A DNA stretch of 5,562 nt from Acidimicrobiales bacterium. GTDB taxonomy: Bacteria > Actinomycetota > Acidimicrobiia > Acidimicrobiales > Poriferisodalaceae. Each line of letters begins with the position of its first letter. The first letter of the stretch is position 1. Where the stretch lies: positions 1 to 5,562 of the forward strand of contig JASMKJ010000209.1 of assembly GCA_030749275.1 (NCBI GenBank), written 5' to 3'. The position numbers and the translations under genes are program-made. This document shows, piece after piece, positions 1-5,562 of this stretch. The notes beneath the pieces were generated by a model. The model saw only the letters and a list, made by a program, of their open reading frames with translations. It searched no databases and was not told the DNA's origin.

Positions 1-507
1 AATGGTTGCGAGTGGCAGTTTCACCGCTAGGCCTTCAACTAGGTCTGCTGTTCCGTGAGCGTCAATCTTTTCCGCAAATTGATCGGCATACAACTGAGCG
101 TGAAGAGTGAGCGATTCTTCTCGTGATCGCATGGCCTTAGGAGTGAACTCGGGTGCAACCAGCCGCCGCATATCCCAGTGCACGGGCCGGTCGGTGTAGA
201 TGAAGTCGGGCGGTTCGTCTGGATCCCAACCTCGCTCCGTCATTCGTTCGCGATACCCATCCCAAAACCGTTTATCCCGCTCAGCAAGGTCCAACCGCAA
301 TCGGCCTTGGCCATTCGCAAATGTCTCATTGTCTCCTGAAACCTGTTTCACGTCTGCATATCGAGTGATTGACCAAAACGGCGTAATCCCATCTCGTTCA
401 TACCAATAGACCGGTGCCTCACTTCTAAACAAATCCCATTCAGCCCAGGGGTACCCCTCAGCTCGGTATCTCTCTAAGTCATGGATAATCGCTTCATCGA
501 CGTGCAT
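1..507 (-). CDS. Cytochrome P450, N-terminal part (runs off the left edge)
   Basis: This is a soluble bacterial cytochrome P450, a haem-thiolate monooxygenase that needs a ferredoxin/reductase partner not seen here. The 169 visible residues have the family's opening pattern: GYPWAEWDLFR (18-28), then APVYWYE (31-37), then PFWSITRYADV (43-53), which matches the A-helix and first beta strands. ETFANGQGR (61-69) follows, and then the C-helix region DRPVHWDMRRLVAPEFTP (106-123). In that motif H110 and R114 form the HxxxR pair expected to contact the haem propionates. No signal peptide or membrane anchor is present. The I-helix, the ExxR motif and the cysteine loop would lie off the window, so about 40% of a typical 400-residue protein is seen. 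The ATG at 505-507 is preceded by AGGAG with a 5-nt spacer, and an in-frame stop lies at 526-528, so the start is well supported. The subfamily and substrate cannot be told. The gene is divergent from the dehydrogenase at 591. Confidence 0.92.
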   Translation of the reverse strand, partial: MHVDEAIIHDLERYRAEGYPWAEWDLFRSEAPVYWYERDGITPFWSITRYADVKQVSGDNETFANGQGRLRLDLAERDKRFWDGYRERMTERGWDPDEPPDFIYTDRPVHWDMRRLVAPEFTPKAMRSREESLTLHAQLYADQFAEKIDAHGTADLVEGLAVKLPLATI

Positions 508-512
508 GAGTT

Positions 513-517
513 CTCCT
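513..517 (-). promoter_or_regulatory. Shine-Dalgarno site of the P450 gene
   Basis: On the minus strand the sequence reads AGGAG, then AACTC, then ATG. This is a strong ribosome binding site at ideal spacing and it fixes the P450 start. None of the three plus-strand genes has a comparable site. Confidence 0.8.
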
Positions 518-524
518 GACAACG

Positions 525-538
525 CTCATCGTAATGAG
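525..538. repeat. Short inverted repeat over the P450 -10 box, possible operator
   Basis: CTCAT and ATGAG (5-bp arms) flank the 4-bp centre CGTA, and the element covers the proposed P450 -10 box. A dimeric repressor bound here would block the P450 promoter. The arms are short and could arise by chance, and no regulator gene is in view. Confidence 0.25.
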
Positions 539-557
539 AAAGCAGAATCCAGGTCGG
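528..557 (-). promoter_or_regulatory. Putative promoter of the P450 gene
   Basis: Read on the minus strand, a -10-like TACGAT (528-533, four of six matches to TATAAT) lies 18 nt from a weak -35-like CCGACC (552-557, sharing only GAC with TTGACA). Transcription would start near 521, giving a leader of about 14 nt that contains the AGGAG site. The -10 placement is reasonable; the -35 is weak and the call is inference. Confidence 0.4.
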
Positions 558-584
558 ACCGAATCGACTCGGCGGGGTTAAAGT
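555..584 (+). promoter_or_regulatory. Putative promoter of the dehydrogenase gene, leaderless type
   Basis: The -10-like TAAAGT (579-584) ends 6 nt before the ATG at 591. The expected transcription start is therefore at, or within a base or so of, the A of the start codon. A weak -35-like CGGACC (555-560) lies 18 nt upstream of the -10. There is no Shine-Dalgarno sequence at usable spacing. The -10 fits the TANNNT pattern known from actinobacterial leaderless transcripts; the -35 is marginal. Confidence 0.5.
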
Positions 585-590
585 CCCAGC

Positions 591-1577
591 ATGGCCGATC
601 CACCCATCATTTGGTTTGATCGTTCGCCGAATTCCGTCTTGACGGATCGAGTGGACGGCAAAGCAACTTTCTCGTGGCCGACATCGGCCGATCCTCTCGA
701 CGGTATCGACGACGCAGACGGAGTGATAGCAGGGGCTTCCATAATCTATGACCAGTCCGTATTTGTTGAAGCACCTAACCTGAGGGTTCTAGCCCGCGCC
801 GGAATCGGCTTCGACAACGTGGTTCTCGACGATGCCACCGCTTATGGGATCGCGGTGTGTAACACACCTGATGGGCCGACAATCTCAACCGCAGAACATG
901 CCTTAGCACTTATTTTTTCTGTCTCAAAAGGGCTGAAACAAAGTGAACTACGCCTTCATCGCCAAGAAGGCAACTATGGACCACTCCATCGAGCACTGGA
1001 ACTCGACGGCGCGTCACTCACTCTGATTGGTCTGGGCCGCATCGGTTCACGGGTTGCAAAGGTCGCTACGGCTGTGGGAATGCATGTCACCGCATATGAC
1101 CCGTTTGAATCAGACGAACACTTTGAGACCCTTGGGGTTGAACGTTCCATCGATCTCAAACAGGCAGTCTCCGAAGCTCAAGTCATTTCAGTTCATGCAC
1201 CGCTTAATTCAGAAACCCGCCACCTGGTAGACAGTGAATTGATCGGTCACATGCGTGACGGAGTTTTCATAGTGAACACCGCGCGAGGCGCTCTTATAGA
1301 CGATCACGCGTTGTTTGTTGCTTTGGAGAGCGGAAAGGTCGCAGGTGCGGGCCTTGATGTCACTGAACCAGAACCGCTCCCCTCTGGGCACCCGTTGTTG
1401 GAACACGAGAATGTTCTCGTCACGCCTCACGTCGCATCAGCAACGCCTGAAGGGAGGGAACGTATTTTCAGCATGGCCTTAGACCAAGTCCTTTCCGCGT
1501 TCGCTGGCATCAAACCCTCACATATTCTCAATCCTGAAGTTTGGCCGGGTAGAAACTCCGATAACGAGGGCAACTAG
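591..1577 (+). CDS. D-isomer-specific 2-hydroxyacid dehydrogenase (NAD-dependent, phosphoglycerate dehydrogenase-like)
   Basis: This is a cytoplasmic oxidoreductase that interconverts a D-2-hydroxyacid and a 2-oxoacid with NAD. The 328 residues cover the whole two-domain fold. The substrate-domain stretch ARAGIGFDNV lies at 68-77 and the hinge around NTPDGPTISTAEHALAL at 91-107. The nucleotide-binding GLGRIG is at 147-152, with D170 ending the second beta strand, which favours NAD over NADP. The catalytic set is visible: R232 in NTARGALID, E261 in DVTEPEP, and H280 in TPH; the R-to-E spacing equals that of human PHGDH. There is no ACT domain, so it is a short type and not a long serine-synthesis enzyme by architecture. 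The true substrate is unknown; 3-phosphoglycerate, glyoxylate/hydroxypyruvate or a sugar acid are all possible. The start is firm: an in-frame TAA sits at 579-581 with no other start codon before 591. It is divergent from the P450 and is followed 40 bp later by the flavoprotein oxidase. Confidence 0.93.
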   Translation: MADPPIIWFDRSPNSVLTDRVDGKATFSWPTSADPLDGIDDADGVIAGASIIYDQSVFVEAPNLRVLARAGIGFDNVVLDDATAYGIAVCNTPDGPTISTAEHALALIFSVSKGLKQSELRLHRQEGNYGPLHRALELDGASLTLIGLGRIGSRVAKVATAVGMHVTAYDPFESDEHFETLGVERSIDLKQAVSEAQVISVHAPLNSETRHLVDSELIGHMRDGVFIVNTARGALIDDHALFVALESGKVAGAGLDVTEPEPLPSGHPLLEHENVLVTPHVASATPEGRERIFSMALDQVLSAFAGIKPSHILNPEVWPGRNSDNEGN

Positions 1578-1604
1578 CGCATCTCCACGATGGATTTTCA
1601 GTTC

Positions 1605-1610
1605 TAAGCT
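1605..1610 (+). promoter_or_regulatory. Putative -10 box of a leaderless promoter for the flavoprotein oxidase
   Basis: TAAGCT lies 7 nt upstream of the ATG at 1618 in the 40-bp gap after the dehydrogenase. It fits TANNNT but only three of six bases match TATAAT, and no convincing -35 is seen. No Shine-Dalgarno sequence precedes the ATG, so a leaderless mRNA is the simplest way for this gene to be translated. It would allow the oxidase-helicase pair to be expressed apart from the dehydrogenase. Confidence 0.4.
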
Positions 1611-1617
1611 CCTGTGC

Positions 1618-2811
1618 ATGACAGATCACGGCGACAAAGCGACTTGGACCAATTGGTCAGGAAAACTTTCAGCCGAGCCGAAAAACATCGTTCAAGTAGG
1701 CACCGTTGATGCGATCAGAAGTGAACTCTTAGCAGCACGCGACGGCGGCTGGACCGTCCGAACCGCCGGCACCGCACACTCCCATTACCCACTGTTACCC
1801 ACCGATGGCGTGATTCTTGACACTCGCCCTATGACCGGACTCGTCTCAGTCGATAAGGAGGCGATGACGGCAACATTTCGCGCCGGTACCAAAATTCATG
1901 CCTGTGGGCGGCCACTACTTGACCACGGGATGGGTCTCCTGAACCAAGGCGATATTGATCAACAATCGGTTGGAGGTGCGATAGCCACCGGCACTCATGG
2001 GACCGGAATCAACCTGGGAAGTTTCTCAAGTGCAGTAACTCAGTTGACGATCCTTCTGGTCGACGGCTCAGTGGTGACTTGCAGCCGGGACCTAGAGCCC
2101 GAGTTATTCGAAGCTGCCCGACTGTCCTTGGGGGCTGTAGGTGTGGTTTTAGAGGTGACGTTGCAGGTGCGAGAGGCATATCGACTCGCGGAGCGTCAAT
2201 GGCTTGAACCGCTCGGAAGTGTCATGGAAAGAGTCGATGAGCTGACAACGGCAACCCGGCATTTCGAATATTTTTGGTGGCCGGGGCAAGAACGAGCAGT
2301 TTGCAAATCAATCGACATCACTGATGAGCCGTGCCGTTACCCCCTAGGAAACGAGGGGCAAAGATTGGCTTGGAGTTTTGAGGTTCTACCAAATCAGCGC
2401 CTCAACCCACACACCGAAATGGAGTACTCGGTGCCAGTGGACAATGGTCCCTCTTGCGTCGAGGAAATCAAGGATTTGTTATCGGGTAGCTATCCAGACG
2501 TGGAATGGCCGATCGAATATCGAACCGTCGCTGCTGATGACGTTTGGCTATCCCCAGCAAGAGGGCGCTCCACGGTCACAATTTCTATTCATGAAGCGGT
2601 CGAAAAAGATGAAACTTCCTACTACCAGGATGCCGAAAGAATTTTCAGGTCACATGGAGGCCGCCCACATTGGGGAAAGGTTCACTACTTGACTGGTGAT
2701 CAGTTGGCCGCCGACTATGACCATTGGACTCGGTGGTGGCATGTTCGAGAAGAGGTCGATCCAACTGGGGTTCTCTTGAACGACCACCTCAGTCAATTAC
2801 GTCCGTTGTGA
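1618..2811 (+). CDS. FAD-binding oxidoreductase of the D-arabinono-1,4-lactone / L-gulonolactone / alditol oxidase family
   Basis: This is a vanillyl-alcohol-oxidase-type flavoprotein that oxidises a sugar lactone or polyol, passing electrons to oxygen or another acceptor. The N-terminal FAD-binding domain spans about residues 20-185. It has GTAHSHYPLLPTDGVILDT from residue 51, where H54 aligns with the histidine that carries covalent FAD in relatives. It also has the flavin-domain run QQSVGGAIATGTHGTG at 115-130. The C-terminal ALO domain (about 200-397) shows EYFWWPG (217-223), E300-Y-R302, T321 in TVTISIH, and HWGK with K354. By motif comparison these match the active-site Glu, Arg, Thr and Lys of Streptomyces alditol oxidase. 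The final DPTGVLLNDHL is also typical. The length of 397 residues is normal. There is no signal peptide or twin-arginine motif, so it is cytoplasmic. The substrate is not determinable. The stop TGA overlaps a possible GTG start of the helicase, so the two are probably cotranscribed. Confidence 0.9.
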   Translation: MTDHGDKATWTNWSGKLSAEPKNIVQVGTVDAIRSELLAARDGGWTVRTAGTAHSHYPLLPTDGVILDTRPMTGLVSVDKEAMTATFRAGTKIHACGRPLLDHGMGLLNQGDIDQQSVGGAIATGTHGTGINLGSFSSAVTQLTILLVDGSVVTCSRDLEPELFEAARLSLGAVGVVLEVTLQVREAYRLAERQWLEPLGSVMERVDELTTATRHFEYFWWPGQERAVCKSIDITDEPCRYPLGNEGQRLAWSFEVLPNQRLNPHTEMEYSVPVDNGPSCVEEIKDLLSGSYPDVEWPIEYRTVAADDVWLSPARGRSTVTISIHEAVEKDETSYYQDAERIFRSHGGRPHWGKVHYLTGDQLAADYDHWTRWWHVREEVDPTGVLLNDHLSQLRPL

Positions 2812-2813
2812 AC

Positions 2814-5318
2814 ATGCCTCGCTTACTGGAATTTCTTCCCTCCGATGCGAGTTCTGAGAGTTTGCTTGACGGTTTCTTGAACTGGGCTGTGGAGGCGAAC
2901 ATCGATTTGTATGACAGTCAAGAGGAGGCTGTCCTTGAGATGTTCTCTGGGCAACACGTGATCCTCACAACTCCAACGGGTTCCGGAAAGTCCTTGGTTG
3001 CGACGGCCGCACATTTTGATGCTTTGGCTAACTCGAAACGTTGTTGGTACACGGCTCCGATCAAAGCTCTGGTTTCAGAAAAGTTTTTTTCTCTTTGCGA
3101 TGAACTTGGAGCCGACAATGTGGGAATGCTGACCGGAGATGGGTCAGTCAATGCGGGCGCGCCAATTATCTGTTGCACTCAGGAAGTCTTGGCAAATGTT
3201 GCTTTGCGTCACGGCTCCGCGGCCCCTGTCGATACTGCGGTAGTTGACGAGTTTCACTATTACTCGGATCGTGATAGAGGGTGGGCTTGGCAGGTGCCTC
3301 TTCTCGAATTGACGAATACGCAATTCCTTTTGATGAGCGCAACTGTCGGTCCGGCCGAGTTTTTTCTCGAGGATTTGGAGAAACGGACTGGTCGCCAAGC
3401 CGTTGAAGTCACCTCCCAGCACCGTCCTGTGCCTTTGGGTTGGGAGTATCGGGAGTCAACTCTGCTCGAATCAATTCATGAGCTCGTTGAACTTGATAGG
3501 GCGCCTGTTTACATCGTTCATTTCACGCAACGAGCAGCCTCAGAACGAGCTCAGGCACTCACCAGTTTGGATGTGCTTTCACGCGCTGAAAAAGACCGCG
3601 TCAAGGAAGCGATCGCTGACTTCCGCTTCGATTCACCTTTTGGCAAAGACGTCGCCCGATTCGTCAAGGCGGGCATAGGGGTCCATCACGCTGGCCTTTT
3701 GCCAAAATACCGGCTCCTTGTCGAACGATTGACTCAAGACGGTCTCCTCAAACTGATATGTGGAACTGACACTCTCGGAGTTGGTGTCAACGTTCCTATT
3801 CGCACAGTTCTGTTCACTCAATTGTGCAAATTCGATGGACATGACACTGCGGTCTTGAGCGTGCGAGATTTTCATCAGATTGCAGGTAGAGCTGGCCGCA
3901 AAGGTTTCGATGACGAGGGGTTCGTCTGGTGCCAGGCGCCCGAACATCATGTTGAAAATCTGAAGGCGACCGCCAAGGCGGGTGACGATGCGAAGAAGCT
4001 CAGGAAAATTCAACGTAAGAAGCCTCCCGAAAGGGGCTACGCACACTGGGATGACAAGACCTTCGAACGTCTACGAAATGGTCGGCCTGAAAAACTGAAA
4101 TCTAATTTCGAGGTCTCACACTCAATGCTCTTGAATGTGTTGGATCGTCCAGGGGACGGCTGCGGAAGTATGCGAAAACTCCTGACTAAGAACCACGAGT
4201 CGCGACCGGATCAGCGGCGGCACATCAGGAAAGCAATCGCCATGTACCGATCGCTCGCAGCTGCCGGAATTGTCGAAACCTTGGACAAACCTGACGCTGA
4301 AGAACGGCTTGTGCGGGTCAATTTGGATCTCCAGGCAGAGTTCGATTTAACCGGTACCCTCTCGCCGTTCGTATTTGATGCGGTTGAGCTCCTAGACCCA
4401 AACGATCCGAGTTACCCCCTAGATGTGCTTACTGTTGTCGAGTCGGTACTTGAGAATCCGACCATCATCTTGATGCGGCAGGCAGCTAAAGCCCGCGACG
4501 AATTATTCGTCGAATTGAAAGGCGCCGGTGTCGAATACGAGGAGCGTGTAGCTCGGCTTGACGAGGTTGAATGGCCAAAGCCTCTGAAAGATTTTCTTTA
4601 CGCAAATTTCGATGCGTGGGCTCTCCACCATCCCTGGGTTGGACACGAGAATCTTCGTCCCAAGTCAATTGTTCGAGACATGTACGAGCGCGCTATGACG
4701 TTTCGCGAATACATCAACTTCTACGGAATCAAAGGCTCAGAAGGAGTGTTCCTTAGGTACCTGACAGATGCGTATAAGGGACTACGAAAGACCGTACCTG
4801 ATGCTTCGTTCACCAATGATTTGCGTGATCTTGAGGAATGGCTCGGAACCTTGATCCGTCAGGTGGACAGCAGCTTGATCGACGAGTGGGAGCGTTTGCA
4901 GAACCCCCAAGGGGTACCCGACGAAGTGCGGCCCCAAGTGGTCGACATCACGATGCACACTCAGGCTTTCAACGTGATGATCCGCAACGGTGCCTTTCGA
5001 TGGGTTCAACTTTTTGCCAGTGCCGACTACCCGGGCTTAGCTGGCTGCGCTCACGGCGACTTGTCTGATCCGGAGTCGGTTGAGGACGCGGCCGCTGCCT
5101 ACTGGGACGAATTTGATCAAGTTTCAACCGATGCCGATGCTCGTTCCAGCAGATGGGTGACCATCGACTCCCCTGGGGATAATCAATTCTTAGTAGAACA
5201 GATCGTTTGTGATCCTGAAGGTTTCAACGAATGGCGCCTGAAAGGCTTCGTCGACCTGCTGGAATCTCGCGAAGCGGGTGAGGCAGTAATGAAATTGACT
5301 GAGATTACGCGGCTATAA
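2814..5318 (+). CDS. Ski2-like DEAD/DEAH-box RNA helicase with DUF3516-type C-terminal region
   Basis: This is an ATP-dependent superfamily 2 helicase, most likely acting on RNA in the cytoplasm (decay or processing). The 834 residues begin with a Q-motif-like YDSQEEAV (33-40). Walker A TPTGSGKS follows at 53-60 (K59), then motif Ia TAPIKALVSEKF (80-91), DEFH (145-148) and SAT (175-177). The second RecA domain has PVYIVHFTQR (231-240), GIGVHHAGLLPKYR (287-300), GTDTLGVGVNVP (317-328) and QIAGRAGR (355-362). All ATPase motifs are intact. From about 380 to the end lies the long region I recognise as DUF3516, with a basic linker KKLRKIQRKKPP (394-405) and conserved-looking RPKSIVRDMYERAMTF (615-630) and RQVDSSLIDEWE (682-693). 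The cellular role is not established. I chose ATG 2814 because the product then starts at MPRLLEFLPS as in relatives. GTG 2808, overlapping the upstream stop as GTGA, is a real alternative. An ATG at 2724 would add 30 unconvincing residues inside the upstream gene. No Shine-Dalgarno site is visible, so translation is probably coupled to the oxidase gene. Confidence 0.93.
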   Translation: MPRLLEFLPSDASSESLLDGFLNWAVEANIDLYDSQEEAVLEMFSGQHVILTTPTGSGKSLVATAAHFDALANSKRCWYTAPIKALVSEKFFSLCDELGADNVGMLTGDGSVNAGAPIICCTQEVLANVALRHGSAAPVDTAVVDEFHYYSDRDRGWAWQVPLLELTNTQFLLMSATVGPAEFFLEDLEKRTGRQAVEVTSQHRPVPLGWEYRESTLLESIHELVELDRAPVYIVHFTQRAASERAQALTSLDVLSRAEKDRVKEAIADFRFDSPFGKDVARFVKAGIGVHHAGLLPKYRLLVERLTQDGLLKLICGTDTLGVGVNVPIRTVLFTQLCKFDGHDTAVLSVRDFHQIAGRAGRKGFDDEGFVWCQAPEHHVENLKATAKAGDDAKKLRKIQRKKPPERGYAHWDDKTFERLRNGRPEKLKSNFEVSHSMLLNVLDRPGDGCGSMRKLLTKNHESRPDQRRHIRKAIAMYRSLAAAGIVETLDKPDAEERLVRVNLDLQAEFDLTGTLSPFVFDAVELLDPNDPSYPLDVLTVVESVLENPTIILMRQAAKARDELFVELKGAGVEYEERVARLDEVEWPKPLKDFLYANFDAWALHHPWVGHENLRPKSIVRDMYERAMTFREYINFYGIKGSEGVFLRYLTDAYKGLRKTVPDASFTNDLRDLEEWLGTLIRQVDSSLIDEWERLQNPQGVPDEVRPQVVDITMHTQAFNVMIRNGAFRWVQLFASADYPGLAGCAHGDLSDPESVEDAAAAYWDEFDQVSTDADARSSRWVTIDSPGDNQFLVEQIVCDPEGFNEWRLKGFVDLLESREAGEAVMKLTEITRL

Positions 5319-5332
5319 GCGCCCGTTATCCC

Positions 5333-5431
5333 TTAGACGAGGACCAGATATACGCATAGGGCGATTATTGATAGGGCCGAGAGCCATCCAAAAACCCTGA
5401 ACTTCGCTGGTCCGGGCCAATCATCATTCAC
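5333..5431 (-). CDS. Putative 32-residue single-pass membrane protein, overlapping the guaB stop
   Basis: I do not recognise this protein. On the minus strand a GTG at 5429-5431 overlaps the guaB stop as GTGA and opens a 32-codon frame ending in TAA. The product starts with a polar, proline-containing head, [12 protein letters not shown], with basic K10 and R12. From residue 13 to the last residue 32 it is almost entirely hydrophobic ([20 protein letters not shown]), which is the length of one membrane helix. The basic residues before the helix predict an inside N-terminus. No ribosome binding site is seen, so translation would depend on ribosomes finishing guaB. The clean split into head and 20-residue helix, plus the tight overlap, argue for a real gene. 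The small size and GTG start leave room for chance. It ends 14 bp from the helicase stop on the other strand. Confidence 0.5.
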   Translation of the reverse strand: MNDDWPGPAKFRVFGWLSALSIIALCVYLVLV

Positions 5432-5491
5432 GAGGGAAGACGATAGTTGGGTGCTTCTTTCGTGATCATGATGTCGTGCGGATGGCTCTCG
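5378..5491. repeat. Perfect 12-bp inverted repeat linking the guaB 3' end and the small membrane ORF
   Basis: CGAGAGCCATCC at 5378-5389 is the exact reverse complement of GGATGGCTCTCG at 5480-5491, with 90 bp between. In the minus-strand mRNA the upstream arm lies in the guaB RESHP codons and the downstream arm in codons 15-18 of the small ORF (Gly-Trp-Leu-Ser). One extra G-U pair could extend the stem inward. The loop would hold the guaB stop and the overlapping GTG start. The repeat is certain as sequence; its function is unknown. Confidence 0.6.
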
Positions 5492-5562
5492 CGTAATGCC
5501 GACGCTGTGATTTTGACGAATCGAGTGTTCATTCGCATCTCATCAATGGTGGTCGTTCCGCA
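5428..5562 (-). CDS. guaB: IMP dehydrogenase, C-terminal end (runs in from the right edge)
   Basis: The 44 visible residues are the tail of inosine-5'-monophosphate dehydrogenase, which oxidises IMP to XMP with NAD in guanine nucleotide synthesis. The diagnostic run is [10 protein letters not shown], then [21 protein letters not shown], then [11 protein letters not shown] before the TGA. It parallels the E. coli GuaB ending (TIDELRTKAEFV, then [20 protein letters not shown]). The barrel, the active-site cysteine loop and the CBS domains lie outside the window. The intact ending and stop suggest a complete gene, although a guaB-related paralogue cannot be fully excluded from the tail alone. 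It is convergent with the helicase, and its stop overlaps the small membrane ORF by 4 nt. Confidence 0.88.
   Translation of the reverse strand, partial: CGTTTIDEMRMNTRFVKITASALRESHPHDIMITKEAPNYRLPS

Noticed and set aside
200..409. Plus-strand 69-codon open frame
   Set aside because: It lies antisense inside the P450 coding region, its composition is rich in Arg and Ser with no family pattern, and the minus-strand reading is clearly a P450.
1612..1624. Inverted repeat CTGT-GCATG-ACAG over the oxidase start codon
   Set aside because: Four-bp arms are expected often by chance, and half of it is constrained by the start codon and first codons.
2724..2813. Longer helicase start at ATG 2724
   Set aside because: It would add 30 residues rich in Arg and Ser that overlap 88 bases of the oxidase gene and do not resemble the N-terminus of the helicase family; the family-like sequence begins at MPRLLEFLPS.
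3633..4046. Minus-strand 137-codon open frame
   Set aside because: It is fully antisense within the helicase's conserved motif region, has no recognisable domain, and is explained as a shadow of the codon pattern.
5320..5365. Possible terminator hairpin CGCCC ... GGGCG after the helicase
   Set aside because: The arms are only 5 bp, the loop is about 35 nt, and no T-run follows, so it does not qualify as an intrinsic terminator.
5364..5426. Alternative 20-codon ATG frame just after guaB (ATG ATG ATT)
   Set aside because: It starts with a better codon but gives a short peptide with no recognisable feature; the overlapping GTG frame gives a clean polar head plus membrane helix.
1..5562. Mobile elements, CRISPR arrays, tRNA or rRNA genes, toxin-antitoxin or defence modules
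   Set aside because: No transposase or integrase motifs, no regularly spaced repeats, no tRNA-like cloverleaf and no defence domain were seen. The helicase is of the DUF3516 Ski2-like type with all neighbours metabolic, so a defence role has no support.

Overview
The window looks like a piece of a compact bacterial chromosome with moderate GC content, most likely from an actinomycete-type organism (Actinomycetota, possibly Acidimicrobiia). The reasons are three. There is a Ski2-like helicase with a long DUF3516-type C-terminal region, a family I know mainly from actinobacteria. Two genes start with an ATG placed 6-7 nt after a TANNNT -10 box, the arrangement of leaderless actinobacterial mRNAs. 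The cytochrome P450 is also of actinobacterial type. The taxonomic assignment is inference.

Layout. Bases 1-507 (minus) hold the N-terminal 169 residues of a cytochrome P450 that runs off the left edge. Bases 508-590 are a divergent promoter region. Bases 591-1577 (plus) encode an NAD-dependent D-2-hydroxyacid dehydrogenase. After a 40-bp gap with its own -10-like box, 1618-2811 (plus) encode an FAD-dependent sugar-lactone/alditol oxidase-type enzyme. Its stop overlaps or abuts the start of the large helicase gene (2814-5318, plus; alternative GTG start at 2808). From the right edge, on the minus strand, come the last 44 residues of IMP dehydrogenase (guaB, 5428-5562). A 32-codon single-helix membrane ORF (5333-5431) overlaps the guaB stop by 4 nt. 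The plus and minus blocks converge with only 14 bp between the helicase stop and the small ORF stop.

How the genes may work together. The P450, the hydroxyacid dehydrogenase and the flavoprotein oxidase are three redox enzymes around one divergent promoter. They could share a catabolic or modification route, but no substrate can be read from the sequence. The helicase is probably an RNA-processing or turnover enzyme that shares an mRNA with the oxidase through translational coupling rather than through a common pathway. guaB belongs to purine synthesis and is an unrelated housekeeping block.

No mobile element, CRISPR array, tRNA, rRNA or prophage signal is visible. The most unusual points are the tiny membrane ORF coupled to guaB, a perfect 12-bp inverted repeat joining the guaB 3' end to that ORF, and the geometrically symmetric divergent promoter between the P450 and the dehydrogenase.
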